Notes: generated by a model not told the origin, from the letters alone. A stretch of DNA of 64,000 nucleotides from Bacteroidota bacterium (GCA_023423405.1 JAFAFR010000098.1:127638-191637), one strand, 5' to 3'; counted from the first letter of the stretch, positions 35,418 through 44,370 are shown. Numbers and translations: made by a program.

Positions 35418-35550
35418 ATGATAAAAAATAATTTTCTTATTGCTGTTGGTGGTTATCGGGTTTGTTGTTGCGGCGCAAGTCATTACCGAATCTGAGAAGA
35501 AAGAATTGTAAGCGGAACTAAAAAAAGATAAAGCATTGCCCCAAACTTAA
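35418..35550 (+). pseudogene. Remnant of a secreted DinB-like protein N-terminus
   Basis: ATG at 35418 starts MIKNNFL. A one-base shift is then needed to continue as the signal peptide LLLVVIGFVVAAQ, followed by VITESEKKEL, an in-frame TAA, and AELKKDKALPQT with a stop. The start resembles secreted DinB-superfamily proteins (AQxITESExKxxxxEL). With a frameshift, a stop and no body, it is a decayed fragment at the right edge of the A+T-rich segment. The rest of 35551-35746 shows no gene. Confidence 0.5.
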
Positions 35551-35619
35551 CTATCATCCCGCCAGAATGACAGTCCGGTAATTCGCAAAATTTTAAAAAG
35601 TCCTCTATCTCTTCGTTCG

Positions 35620-35631
35620 CTAATTTTCCTG
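35620..35631 (+). repeat. 12-bp direct repeat (candidate island right end)
   Basis: CTAATTTTCCTG is identical to 28711-28722. The preceding bases (CTTCGTTCG) loosely resemble the tRNA end (CCTCGCTA). G+C-rich sequence resumes just after it. Confidence 0.5.
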
Positions 35632-35746
35632 AAAACCTACTTTTAACACCTCCGGCTCCGGGGGTGGTTTTTATTCCTCTCTATTGCACTGGCCGAACTT
35701 ATTTTATATATTGGTGCCACCTGCCCTTCTCCCTCAACTATTTTTT

Positions 35747-37894
35747 ATGCGTGCTGTTTCTTTTCTGCTCTTCCTGTTATTGTTGTGCACCTGCCTGCAT
35801 GCGCAGTACCGGTATCCCTCGCTTCGGAAAGAAGCTTTCGATACCACCATCCAGGGGATCCGTATTTCAGATCCCTATTTCTGGTTGAGCCGGCCCCGGC
35901 ACCAGCAGGAACTGCAGGATTTTGCACGCAGGCAGGCGCAGTTCGCAACGGGTGTACTCGACAGCATTCCGGGCGACAGCCTCCTGTTGCAGGAATTGGA
36001 AAAAACCTATGAGGCACTCCAGGATGAGATATGGAATATGCAGGTTGCCGGCGGTTATATTTATTACAACCGAGATGTGCCGGGAGAAGGCGCCACCCTC
36101 TGTCGGCGGAAAGGACCGGCCGCCCCCGAAGAAAAATTATTGCAGCGCGTGCGCATAGCGGGACAGTCGTACACCGTTCGCAAAAGGGTATTCGCGCACC
36201 GGCAGCCGCTGGTAGCCCTCATGCTTACCCAAAGAGGAGAGAGCAACCCGCAGATCAGGATATTCAACCTCGACACCAAAACCTTTCTGCCCGACAGCAT
36301 TGCGCCCGTGATGTTCAACGATGCACGCGGCGTTTCCATGACCTGGATGCCCGACGACGCGGGACTGCTGTACACCCAGGCGCCTCCTACGGAAATACAT
36401 GCTGAAAAATATTTCAACGGAAAGATCCGTTTGCACCGGCTGGGTGCGCCGGCAGGCGCCGATAGCGCTGTTTTTGGCATTGGGCTGCAGGCCGGTATTG
36501 TATTGCAGCCGGGAGAAACGCCTTATATCTACAGCTTTCCGCATTCGCCCTATCTCCTTGCACGAATCCGCTCGGGCAGTGGCGACAACTACGCTTTTGC
36601 CGTTCACAGCAGCCGGCTGAACGGCGCAAAAACACCCTGGATAAAACTTCAGAACTACATCAACCTGGGTGATGGTTTTGATGCGCGCGACAACTATCTG
36701 TATGCCGTCACCAAGGGAGGCGCCCGCTACCAGGTGGTGCAGATCAATATGGAAACAGGCGCCGCGCCTTCCGTTCTTCTTCCGGAACAAAAAGAAGTAT
36801 TAGCGGTTACAGATGTCCGTTACCGCAGCGGGATCGTTGCGGGAAAAGAATCGCTGTACCTCCTGGTGCGGCAAATTGGAAATATGCAGGTGCTCCGGTT
36901 TCACTATGCAACGAGCACCCTTACAAAACTGCCTGTATCGGAAAAGAGCAGCATCGATAACCTGATGCTCTGGCAGGACAACGACCTTATCTTTTGCCAG
37001 TCTTCTCCCCTGAGAAGCTCCGTCTACCAGCAATACACATACGAAAAAGAAAATTTGCTGCCCCTGCCTTTCGCATCCAAACGGATAGATATTTCAGGCG
37101 AATTGGAAAATACCGTATTGCTGGTACCCTCGCGCGACGGCAAACAAATCCCTGTTTCTTTGGTGTATGCCAGGAATGCGCCGCTGCAGTCGGAACGCCC
37201 TGTGCTTATAGAAGCTTACGGCAATGCGGGTTCTTCCCACGACCCGGGTTTTGATCCTTCTTTTCTTTCTTTTATACGGCGGGGTGGCATATATGCCTAT
37301 GCGCACGTAAGGGGCGGTGGCGAACTGGGGGAGGACTGGTATCTCGATGGCCAGTTTCCGCACAAAATGAATTCCGTGAACGATGTGGTGGATGTAGCAC
37401 AATGGCTGCAGCAAAATAAGTACGGCGCTGCCGGTAAGGTTTTTGTTTTGGGCGCCAGCGCAGGCAGTTTCCTGGTAGGCAATGCCATCAACCAGCGCCC
37501 TGATCTCTTTGGCGGCGGTATTTATTTATCGGGACTTCCCGATTTGGCCACCCATTCCGATGCAGCCGGAGCCCGCGAAGAAAAGTCCGTCGGGCCCAAG
37601 AATACCAAAGAAGGGTTCTTATCGAATTACCAGATCAGCGCCCTCTACCACGTGCCCGACGACCGGCCGCTTCCTGCGATGCTCATCGTTCACGGTGGCA
37701 CTGACTATATTTTGTCGCTCGACCCCGTGGCGCGCTATGCCGCTACCCTGCAGGAAAAACAGGCAGGAAAGAATCCCATTCTTTTTCTCACCAACTGGGA
37801 AGGCGGCCATCTCGGGGGAGAAAATGAATTGCTGTATATTTTGAAATTCATTGGCTGGCGTTCGGGTTTTACCGATTTTCAAAAGAAGAAATAA
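35747..37894 (+). CDS. Prolyl oligopeptidase-family (S9) serine peptidase
   Basis: A 715-residue secreted S9A/oligopeptidase-B-like enzyme. The signal peptide (MRAVSFLLFLLLLCTCLHAQ) sets the start at ATG 35747. The N-terminal lid reads DTTIQGIRISDPYFWLSRP. A beta-propeller covers about 70-440. The hydrolase domain has YAYAHVRGGGELGEDWYLDG, the nucleophile in VLGASAGSFLVGNA, the Asp in VHGGTDYILSLDPVARYA and the His in EGGHLGGENE. The elbow reads GASAGS rather than the usual GGSxGG. It probably cleaves short Pro-containing peptides in the periplasm and sits 5 nt before the amidohydrolase. Confidence 0.9.
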   Translation: MRAVSFLLFLLLLCTCLHAQYRYPSLRKEAFDTTIQGIRISDPYFWLSRPRHQQELQDFARRQAQFATGVLDSIPGDSLLLQELEKTYEALQDEIWNMQVAGGYIYYNRDVPGEGATLCRRKGPAAPEEKLLQRVRIAGQSYTVRKRVFAHRQPLVALMLTQRGESNPQIRIFNLDTKTFLPDSIAPVMFNDARGVSMTWMPDDAGLLYTQAPPTEIHAEKYFNGKIRLHRLGAPAGADSAVFGIGLQAGIVLQPGETPYIYSFPHSPYLLARIRSGSGDNYAFAVHSSRLNGAKTPWIKLQNYINLGDGFDARDNYLYAVTKGGARYQVVQINMETGAAPSVLLPEQKEVLAVTDVRYRSGIVAGKESLYLLVRQIGNMQVLRFHYATSTLTKLPVSEKSSIDNLMLWQDNDLIFCQSSPLRSSVYQQYTYEKENLLPLPFASKRIDISGELENTVLLVPSRDGKQIPVSLVYARNAPLQSERPVLIEAYGNAGSSHDPGFDPSFLSFIRRGGIYAYAHVRGGGELGEDWYLDGQFPHKMNSVNDVVDVAQWLQQNKYGAAGKVFVLGASAGSFLVGNAINQRPDLFGGGIYLSGLPDLATHSDAAGAREEKSVGPKNTKEGFLSNYQISALYHVPDDRPLPAMLIVHGGTDYILSLDPVARYAATLQEKQAGKNPILFLTNWEGGHLGGENELLYILKFIGWRSGFTDFQKKK

Positions 37895-37899
37895 ATACT

Positions 37900-38763
37900 A
37901 TGTATCATTTGCTGCTGTTACTGCTGAACACCTGGTTTCTCTTTGTCATTGTACCGCCATCGCCTCCGAAAGTTTTTGATGTGCATCTCCACGCAAGTGA
38001 GGATCCGCAGCAGCAACTGGCGGCTTTGTCGGCAGCGGGGGTGTACAAGGCGGCATTTAGCAGCTCCTGGGAATCGCAGCGGGAATACCGGAACCTGAGC
38101 GGGCCGCAACTCCTGCATGGACTCATGTTTCCCTGCCCCAACGGCAAAGTGCCGTATAGCCTGCAGCCCTGCTTTAAAGACGGAAGCAAATGGCCGTCTC
38201 CTGCCTGGGTGGAATCGGAAATCCGTGCGGGTAATATCCGGTTCCTGGGTGAGGTGTTGGCGCAATACGAAGGGATCGCGCCTTCTGATAGCTTGTTCGA
38301 TCCCTACTATGCACTTGCGGTGCGTTACAATTTGCCTGTAGGTATTCATATGGGTGGGGCGGGTCCCGGTCATGGTTGTCCTGATTTCAAAATGGAACTC
38401 GGCAACCCGGCCGACCTGGAAAACCTGCTGCGGAAATTTCCATCTCTACGTTTGTGGATCATGCACGGCGGAGACCAGTTTTACGTGGAAGCGATACAAG
38501 TGATGCGGTTGCACCCGCAGGTGTTTGCCGACATTTCCGTTCTCTGCAACCCCGATATTGTTCCGGCGCAGCGCTTTGAGACCATCCTGAAGGCTTTCCT
38601 GGATGCCGGCCTGGAAGACCGGCTGATGTTCGGCAGCGATAATGGGAATATAGTGAAGACCATACAGGCAGTAACCGGCAGCCGTCTCTTGTCGGAAGAT
38701 CAAAAACAGAAGATTTTATACCGCAATGCAGAGCGGTTTTTTGCTGTTTCCGATAAACTGTGA
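37900..38763 (+). CDS. Secreted amidohydrolase (TIM-barrel, metal-dependent)
   Basis: A 287-residue protein with an N-terminal hydrophobic signal (MYHLLLLLLNTWFLFVIV). It has amidohydrolase-2 motifs: the metal motif FDVHLHASED, VGIHMGGAGPGHG, LWIMHGGDQF and the catalytic Asp in LMFGSDNGNI. The substrate is unknown. With the peptidase immediately upstream it may act on a breakdown product, but that is inference from position only. Confidence 0.82.
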   Translation: MYHLLLLLLNTWFLFVIVPPSPPKVFDVHLHASEDPQQQLAALSAAGVYKAAFSSSWESQREYRNLSGPQLLHGLMFPCPNGKVPYSLQPCFKDGSKWPSPAWVESEIRAGNIRFLGEVLAQYEGIAPSDSLFDPYYALAVRYNLPVGIHMGGAGPGHGCPDFKMELGNPADLENLLRKFPSLRLWIMHGGDQFYVEAIQVMRLHPQVFADISVLCNPDIVPAQRFETILKAFLDAGLEDRLMFGSDNGNIVKTIQAVTGSRLLSEDQKQKILYRNAERFFAVSDKL

Positions 38764-38779
38764 TATTGCCGAATGTTTT

Positions 38780-38798
38780 GCGGGATTGTCCCGTTTTT
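38780..38798 (+). terminator. Terminator after the amidohydrolase
   Basis: Stem CGGGA/TCCCG with a TTG loop followed by TTTTT, 17 nt after the stop codon. Confidence 0.75.
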
Positions 38799-38923
38799 GT
38801 TACAGGATGGGGCCATTTATCCTGTGCCGCTTAGAAAAAAGTCCCCAACGGGGAAGGGCGAAGCAGCTGCAGCCGCTCGCAGGGATAGGCACGCTGTTTG
38901 ATTTTTAAAAAGAAAAACCGGTT

Positions 38924-39106
38924 ATGAACAAGCCAAAAACGAGCGAAAAGCCGCTCAACATAAATAAGAAGAAAGCGCCCGAAAACAAGGACAATATCGA
39001 CAGTCGCAGCCAGGAAGAATTTGACTTCAAAGGAAATGATATTACTCATAATAAGAAAGAAGGCCGGAGCGAACGGGTCAAAGTGAAAAACAATATGGGC
39101 CGGTAG
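38924..39106 (+). CDS. Small charged hypothetical protein
   Basis: A 60-residue, Lys/Glu/Asn-rich, probably disordered protein (NINKKKAPENKDNIDSRSQE, FDFKGNDITHNKKEGRS). No motif is recognised. It stands between a terminator and the copper-protein gene on the same strand, in a gap with no competing ORF. Confidence 0.5.
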   Translation: MNKPKTSEKPLNINKKKAPENKDNIDSRSQEEFDFKGNDITHNKKEGRSERVKVKNNMGR

Positions 39107-39156
39107 CGCCGGGCTCATGTCCTAAATGGTTTGCCTGAAACCTAAAAATTACTGAT

Positions 39157-39492
39157 ATGAAGCAAGAACGATCCCATCAGCTGACAGTATTGCTGAACGA
39201 TTGCGCACGCGTATGCCACCATTGCGCTGTCGCCTGCCTGAACGAAAAAGAGGTTGGCATGCTCACCAGGTGCATCCGGCTCGACCTGGACTGTGCCGCC
39301 ATCTGCCGCACAGCAGCCGGATTCCTGGAACGCGGTTCAGAAAACGCCGATGCCGTGCTGTCGGCCTGCGCAGCGATCTGCGAGCAATGTGCCGACGAAT
39401 GTGAGAAACACAGCCATATGGAGCACTGCCAGGTTTGCGCTTACATGTGCAGGCAATGCGCGGAAGCCTGCCAGCACGTGGAACATATATAA
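39157..39492 (+). CDS. Four-helix copper-storage-like protein (DUF326/Csp)
   Basis: A 111-residue Cys-rich helical protein with many cysteines spaced to face a bundle core (DCARVCHHCAVACLN, RLDLDCAAICRTAAG, ACAAICEQCADECEKH, CQVCAYMCRQCAEAC). This matches the Csp/DUF326 family, whose members bind Cu(I) inside a four-helix bundle. No signal peptide, so a cytosolic Csp3-like store is likely. It converges with nrdA, with stop codons about 16 nt apart. Confidence 0.88.
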   Translation: MKQERSHQLTVLLNDCARVCHHCAVACLNEKEVGMLTRCIRLDLDCAAICRTAAGFLERGSENADAVLSACAAICEQCADECEKHSHMEHCQVCAYMCRQCAEACQHVEHI

Positions 39493-39507
39493 ACGCAGCG
39501 ATCCGGT

Positions 39508-41223
39508 TTACGCCTCGCAACTCTTGCAGCTCACCAGGCTGTTAACCATTTCCTTGGAAACACTTTGGCTGCGCTGGTAATACAGGGTTTTTACACCCAG
39601 TTTCCAGGCTTCGATCAGCAGCTTGTTGACGTCCTTCACCGGCAGGTCGGCAGGTATATTAAGGTTGAGGCTTTGCGACTGGTCAACGAATTGCTGCCGG
39701 ATGGAAGCCTGCTGGATGATCTCCAGTTGGCTGATTTCTTTAAAAGTCTTGAACACTTCCTTCTCTTCGGCGGTCAGTTCTTTCAGTTGCTGCACGCTGC
39801 CATGATTCAGCATGATGCTGCGCCAGGTGTCTTCGTTGTCGATCCCTTTTTGTTGCAGCAATTCTTTCAGGTATTTGTTCTTCCGCATGAAATTGCCTTT
39901 GGACAAACCAGCCTTAAAGTAATTGCTGCTGAAGGGCTCGATGCCCGGGGAGGTTTGCCCCAGTATGGCTGAGGAAGAAGTAGTGGGTGCAATGGCTAGT
40001 TGGGTCGTATTCCGGAGGCCGTATCCTTTCAGCAGTTCGGGTTCTCCATAAATCCAGGCCAGGTCCTTGCTGGCTTTCACCGCCTTGGCCTGTATGTCTT
40101 TGAAAATGGCCGCAGTCAACTGTTTGGCCCGCATTCCTTCAAAGGGGATCATGTTCTTTTGCAGGTAAGAATGCCATCCCAATACGCCCAGTCCCAGTGC
40201 GCGATGCCTTTTGGCAAAACGGTTGGCAGCTTCCAGGTAATGATTGCCTTCGGTTTTCACGATGAATTCCTGCAATACTGCATCCAGGAAAAAAATGGCC
40301 AGCCGTACGGCATTGGTATCCTTCCATTCGTCGTACAATTCCAGGTTCATGGAAGAAAGACAGCAGATAAAGGATTCGTCTTCGGTAGAAGGAAGCATGA
40401 TCTCCGAACAGAGATTGCTGGCGTTGATGGACAGGTTGGCGTCCTTGTACACCTGCGGCTTGTTGCGGTTGACGTTGTCGGTGAAAAAGATATAAGGCAA
40501 TCCTTTTTGCTGGCGGCTTTCGAGCACTTTGGCCCAGATGGCGCGTTTTTTCATGTCGCCGTCGATCATGTCCTGCATCCAGTAATCGGGCACGCAAACG
40601 CCGTAAAAAAGATTTTGTATCGGGTGACCGATGTCTTTGATGGAAAGGAATTCTTCGATATCGCCGTGGTCGATGTCCATATAGGCAGCAAAGGCACCGC
40701 GGCGCACACCGCCCTGCGAAATCGTATCCATGGCCGTATCAAAGAGGCGCATGAAACTCACGGCGCCACTGCTTTTCCCGTTATCGGTTACCGCGCTGCC
40801 CCTTTCCCGCAATGCCCCAAAATAAGCGGAAGTGCCACCACCCAGTTTGGTTTGCATGATCACTTCGCCCAGTTTGTGCGTAATGCCTTCGATGTTATCG
40901 GGTATGTGTACGTTGAAGCAGGAAATGGGCAATCCTCTTTCCGTTCCCATATTGGCCCACACCGGAGAGCTGAGGCTCATCCAGCCCCGCTCCACCATTT
41001 CCTTAAAAGCATCCTTTAGTTCAGGCTTGTACAAACGCTGCGCCGCTGCCGTGCAAATGCGGTCTATCGCGCCTTCCACGGTTTCTCCTTTTAACAGGTA
41101 ACCCCTGTTCAGCACCTGCTCACTCTCCTCGTTCTTCCACCATAATTTTTCCTGTTCGTATTTTCCGGCGATATCAGGAAGTTGGTGGGCGGCCGGGACA
41201 ACTGTTTCAAATAAGTTCGTCAT
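39508..41223 (-). CDS. nrdA: Class I ribonucleotide reductase, catalytic subunit
   Basis: A 571-residue alpha subunit that reduces ribonucleotides. It has SLSSPVWANMGTERGLPISC with the first redox Cys, GGGTSAYFGALRERGS, the active-site segment NASNLCSEIMLPS (Asn, Cys, Glu), ATTS-like TTSSSAILGQTSPGIEP, the radical-transfer Tyr pair in TLYYQRSQS, and the C-terminal CKSCEA shuttle. It is short and has no N-terminal ATP-cone, so overall activity control by dATP is probably missing. It follows nrdB by 42 nt on the same strand. Confidence 0.93.
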   Translation of the reverse strand: MTNLFETVVPAAHQLPDIAGKYEQEKLWWKNEESEQVLNRGYLLKGETVEGAIDRICTAAAQRLYKPELKDAFKEMVERGWMSLSSPVWANMGTERGLPISCFNVHIPDNIEGITHKLGEVIMQTKLGGGTSAYFGALRERGSAVTDNGKSSGAVSFMRLFDTAMDTISQGGVRRGAFAAYMDIDHGDIEEFLSIKDIGHPIQNLFYGVCVPDYWMQDMIDGDMKKRAIWAKVLESRQQKGLPYIFFTDNVNRNKPQVYKDANLSINASNLCSEIMLPSTEDESFICCLSSMNLELYDEWKDTNAVRLAIFFLDAVLQEFIVKTEGNHYLEAANRFAKRHRALGLGVLGWHSYLQKNMIPFEGMRAKQLTAAIFKDIQAKAVKASKDLAWIYGEPELLKGYGLRNTTQLAIAPTTSSSAILGQTSPGIEPFSSNYFKAGLSKGNFMRKNKYLKELLQQKGIDNEDTWRSIMLNHGSVQQLKELTAEEKEVFKTFKEISQLEIIQQASIRQQFVDQSQSLNLNIPADLPVKDVNKLLIEAWKLGVKTLYYQRSQSVSKEMVNSLVSCKSCEA

Positions 41224-41265
41224 ACAATAACATTTTATCGGTAAGGATGCGTAGCAGCGATCGGT

Positions 41266-42240
41266 TTAAAAAAGGTCGTGGGCGGAAATGCTCTTATCAA
41301 ATTTGGTGTATTCCACAGGTCTTTTGGCGAAGAAATCATCCAGGCTGTTGGAGAACACTTCTTCTTCAAACCATAACATGGCAGCGTTCTCTTTTGCGGA
41401 GATGCGGAAGAGGGGCTGAATGCCGATCTGCTGCAGGCTGTCGTCGGCCCTTTTTTTCATGAAATTGCTGAGGTCGCGTTTTTGAATGATGTCGATTTCG
41501 CCTTCTGAAAAGATCCAGTCGAGTATGCGCTCTTCGGTAGCGATGGAAAGCCGCACTGTCTCCCGGACTTCTTCCATCATGGCTTCCGAGAACAGATCGG
41601 GATATTCTTCCTTCAGTTTGTTCACCAGGAAGATGCCGGCATTGGCATGGATCTGTTCGTCCACGGATGTCCACGCGATGATATTGCTCACGTTTTTCAT
41701 CAATCCCTTAAAGCGAGTAAAAGCCAGGATGATGGCGAACTGGCTGAACAGGCTTACGTTTTCGATCAGTAGGCTGAACAGGATCAGCGAAACGGTGTAT
41801 TCTTTCCGGTCGGCTGATTTTGCATTCTGCAGCGCATCGGATAGATATTGTATCCTTTCCTTAACGATGGGGACCTTAATAAGCGATTCGAACTGGTTGT
41901 TATAACCGAGCACTTCCAGCAGTCGGGAATAGGCTTCGGAGTGCCTGAATTCGCATTCGGCAAAAGTGGCGCCCAGTCCGTTCAGTTCGGGTTTTGGAAA
42001 GTGATGGTACAGGTTTCCCCAGAAAGATTTCACCGCCACTTCCACCTGGGCGATGGCCAGGAGGCTGTTCTTAACGGCGTTCTGTTCTGCCGCTGTTAAG
42101 TGTGCATGGAAATCCTGGATATCGGCGGTAAAATCCACTTCGGAATGCACCCAGAAAGATTTGTTGATGGCAGATGTGAACTGCAGTACCTCCGGATATT
42201 CAAAGGGTTTGTATTGTATGCGTTTGTCAAATAATCCCAT
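41266..42240 (-). CDS. nrdB: Class I ribonucleotide reductase, radical-generating subunit
   Basis: A 324-residue beta subunit. The start is ATG 42240 (MGLFDKRIQYKPFEYPEV). A carboxylate ligand is in AIAQVEVAVKSFW. The ExxHxxxY block EFRHSEAYSRL supplies two iron ligands and the Tyr expected to carry the radical. A second block has SVDEQIHANAG with Glu and His ligands. A TTTCTTTGC box at 42370-42378 (reverse strand) could be the promoter for nrdB-nrdA. Confidence 0.93.
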   Translation of the reverse strand: MGLFDKRIQYKPFEYPEVLQFTSAINKSFWVHSEVDFTADIQDFHAHLTAAEQNAVKNSLLAIAQVEVAVKSFWGNLYHHFPKPELNGLGATFAECEFRHSEAYSRLLEVLGYNNQFESLIKVPIVKERIQYLSDALQNAKSADRKEYTVSLILFSLLIENVSLFSQFAIILAFTRFKGLMKNVSNIIAWTSVDEQIHANAGIFLVNKLKEEYPDLFSEAMMEEVRETVRLSIATEERILDWIFSEGEIDIIQKRDLSNFMKKRADDSLQQIGIQPLFRISAKENAAMLWFEEEVFSNSLDDFFAKRPVEYTKFDKSISAHDLF

Positions 42241-42492
42241 GATCGTGTTTTTTAGAGACAGAAAAAATCCCATCACAGCAGTGCTATGATTGGTACACCG
42301 TATTCTTGTAAAGGAAATCTACCGTACAGGGATCAGGATAAAGATCATGATTCAGGCGTATTTCCTGCCGCAAAGAAATTAACAATCTGTGCATAATCTG
42401 TTTTGCATTTTTACAGAACCATGACGGTCTTTTTTAAGAGACTGCCTGCTAAGGTGTTCGCCGGAAAGCGGCGGAATAATGCAGTATATTCG

Positions 42493-42843
42493 ATGTCAAA
42501 AGAGATCATGGCAAACGGGAAAACGCGTTACATTTATGATACGCTGAGCGAAGCGGTCAACGACCTGCAGCAGCGCGGGTACACCACCGATTTTTTACTC
42601 GAAGACGGAAAGGAATGCCTGTATTGCAAAACCCATCCTTTTGAATTGTCGCCCAATGAATTTGTGATCGACGAGATCTACCGTTTTGAAGGCATGACGG
42701 ACCCTGCCGACGAAAGCATCGTATTTGCGATCTCCTCCGAAAAATACGGCGTAAAGGGACTGGTGATCAACAGTTTTGGGGCTGAGTTCGGGTACCGTTC
42801 TTCCAAGTTGGTAGAAGAGCTGCACCGGCGCGCAAGGGGATGA
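42493..42843 (+). CDS. Small conserved protein, often mislabelled PRPP synthetase
   Basis: A 116-residue protein beginning MSKEIMANGKTRYIYDTLSE. It contains NDLQQRGYTTDFLLEDGKEC, a CLYCKTHPF pair of cysteines and DEIYRFEGMTDPADESIVFA. It fits a Bacteroidota family of about 100 residues that databases label phosphoribosylpyrophosphate synthetase, although it has none of the motifs of Prs. The function is unknown. The reading frame extends upstream to ATG 42421, but homologs start near the YDTLSEA segment. Confidence 0.75.
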   Translation: MSKEIMANGKTRYIYDTLSEAVNDLQQRGYTTDFLLEDGKECLYCKTHPFELSPNEFVIDEIYRFEGMTDPADESIVFAISSEKYGVKGLVINSFGAEFGYRSSKLVEELHRRARG

Positions 42844-42885
42844 GGCGGCAATGTCCGTTTTTCCACCAACGGCCGGCGGCTTGGT

Positions 42886-42914
42886 AAAAAATAGCCCCCC
42901 TTAGACAAGGGAGG
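42886..42914 (-). terminator. Possible terminator for the aminotransferase
   Basis: On the reverse strand CCTCCCTT pairs with AAGGGGGG across GTCT, followed by CTATTTTTT. It is about 220 nt past the aminotransferase stop, so the link is tentative. Confidence 0.4.
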
Positions 42915-43133
42915 CCTCAACGATTGCTTGCCATATAAGACTCTTTCAATCAGTTAACCCATGTACCATAGGTACAGATAGCAATTTTCTCAATGTGTGT
43001 ATAGAACACAAATATTGGAAAATTTGTGCTTATCTAGCGCGTAAATGATATATTAATTTTTGAATAATATATTTAAATTCCCCTCTTATACTATATAAAT
43101 TGACTATTTTTATATCTTTAATATTGTATAGTA
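42915..43133. other. A+T-rich intergenic stretch with two inverted repeats
   Basis: No ORF is supported. TGTACC-ATA-GGTACA lies at 42962-42976 and CACAAAT/ATTTGTG at 43006-43028. The stretch is much richer in A+T than the surrounding genes. Confidence 0.5.
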
Positions 43134-44321
43134 TTATTTATTATATGTTTTAAGAGCCGCTTCCAGGCAATCCATAGCCGCTTGTATATCTGATTCGTTC
43201 AGCACATAGGCCAGCCGCACTTCGTTTTTGCCGAGGCCGGCAGTTCCATAAAATCCGGTAGCCGGCGCCAGCATCAGGGTTTGTCCCTCGTGGCTGAATG
43301 ATTCCAGCAACCACTGGCAGAACTTGTCCGCATCGTCGATCGGCAGGCGGGCGATGGCGTAAAAAGCACCCCCGGGGTCGGGACAGAGCACCCCTTCCAT
43401 GGCGTTGAGCCGTTGCACCAGCGCATCGCGCCGGCGCTGGTACTCGGCCCTCGTGGCGTCGAAATAATCGGCAGGCAGGTCGATGGCGGCCTCGGCCAGG
43501 ATCTGTGCCAATCCCGGCGGACTCAGCCGCGCCTGCGCAAATTTCATCACCGCATCCAGCAGGTCGCGGTTTTTCGTCACCAGCGCCCCGATCCTTGCCC
43601 CGCAGGCGCTGTACCGTTTGCTGATGGTATCCATCAGCACCACATGGTCGTCCATGCCTTCGAACTGCAGGGCGCTGAAATGGGTGCCGGTATAACAAAA
43701 CTCCCGGTACGCCTCGTCGGAAAAAAGGTAGAGCGAATGCCGCAGGCAGATGTCTTTCAAGGTTTCCAGCTCCTTCCGGCTGTAGAGATAACCCGTAGGG
43801 TTATTCGGATTGCAGATCAGGATGGCGCGGGTACGCGGTGTAATCGCTTTCTCAAAGGCCTCGATGGGCGGCAGTGCAAAACCGGTTTCAATGGTGCTGG
43901 TAATGGGCACCACTTTTACACCCGCTGCCACAGCAAAGCCGTTGTAGTTCGCATAAAAGGGTTCAGGAATGATCACTTCGTCGCCCGGATCGAGGCAGGC
44001 CATGAAACCAAAGAGGATGGCTTCCGAGCCGCCGGTGGTGACGATGATCTGCTGGTGGTTCACTACAATGCCACAACCGTCATAATAGTCCACCAGCTTG
44101 CGGCGGTAGCTTTCGTTGCCCGCACTGTGGCTGTATTCCAGCACTTTGAAATCGATGTGCCGCACCGCATCCAGCATGGGCTGCGGGGTTTCAATATCGG
44201 GCTGCCCGATGTTGAGGTGGTATACTTTTATTCCTTTTTTCTTGGCTGCTTCCGCATAAGGAACCAGTTTCCGGATGGGAGAGGGAGGCATCTCGCGGCC
44301 CCGCTGGCTGATGGCTAACAT
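43134..44321 (-). CDS. Fold-type I PLP aminotransferase (aspartate/aromatic type)
   Basis: A 395-residue class I/II aminotransferase starting at MLAISQRGREMPPSP. Visible are YHLNIGQPDIETP, VTTGGSEAILFGFMACLDPG, ILICNPNNPTGYLYSRKEL, FSDEAYREFCY, the PLP lysine in DTISKRYSACGARIGAL, and the Arg region NEVRLAYVLN. It removes the amino group of an amino acid such as aspartate, tyrosine or an Ala-type substrate; which one is not clear. The -7 box 3 nt before ATG 44321 lies inside the longer ORF and fixes the start. Confidence 0.9.
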   Translation of the reverse strand: MLAISQRGREMPPSPIRKLVPYAEAAKKKGIKVYHLNIGQPDIETPQPMLDAVRHIDFKVLEYSHSAGNESYRRKLVDYYDGCGIVVNHQQIIVTTGGSEAILFGFMACLDPGDEVIIPEPFYANYNGFAVAAGVKVVPITSTIETGFALPPIEAFEKAITPRTRAILICNPNNPTGYLYSRKELETLKDICLRHSLYLFSDEAYREFCYTGTHFSALQFEGMDDHVVLMDTISKRYSACGARIGALVTKNRDLLDAVMKFAQARLSPPGLAQILAEAAIDLPADYFDATRAEYQRRRDALVQRLNAMEGVLCPDPGGAFYAIARLPIDDADKFCQWLLESFSHEGQTLMLAPATGFYGTAGLGKNEVRLAYVLNESDIQAAMDCLEAALKTYNK

Positions 44322-44324
44322 GCG

Positions 44325-44333
44325 GCAAAGATA
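44325..44333 (-). promoter_or_regulatory. -7 promoter box of the aminotransferase
   Basis: The reverse strand reads TATCTTTGC, then CGC, then ATG. Confidence 0.7.
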
Positions 44334-44370
44334 GACCGGCATGCAGATTAAGCCGTATTTTCAACCACAA

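Noticed and set aside
42493..42843. Phosphoribosylpyrophosphate synthetase
   Set aside because: The family label is often given to such proteins, but none of the Prs motifs is present; the real prs is at 14187-15158.
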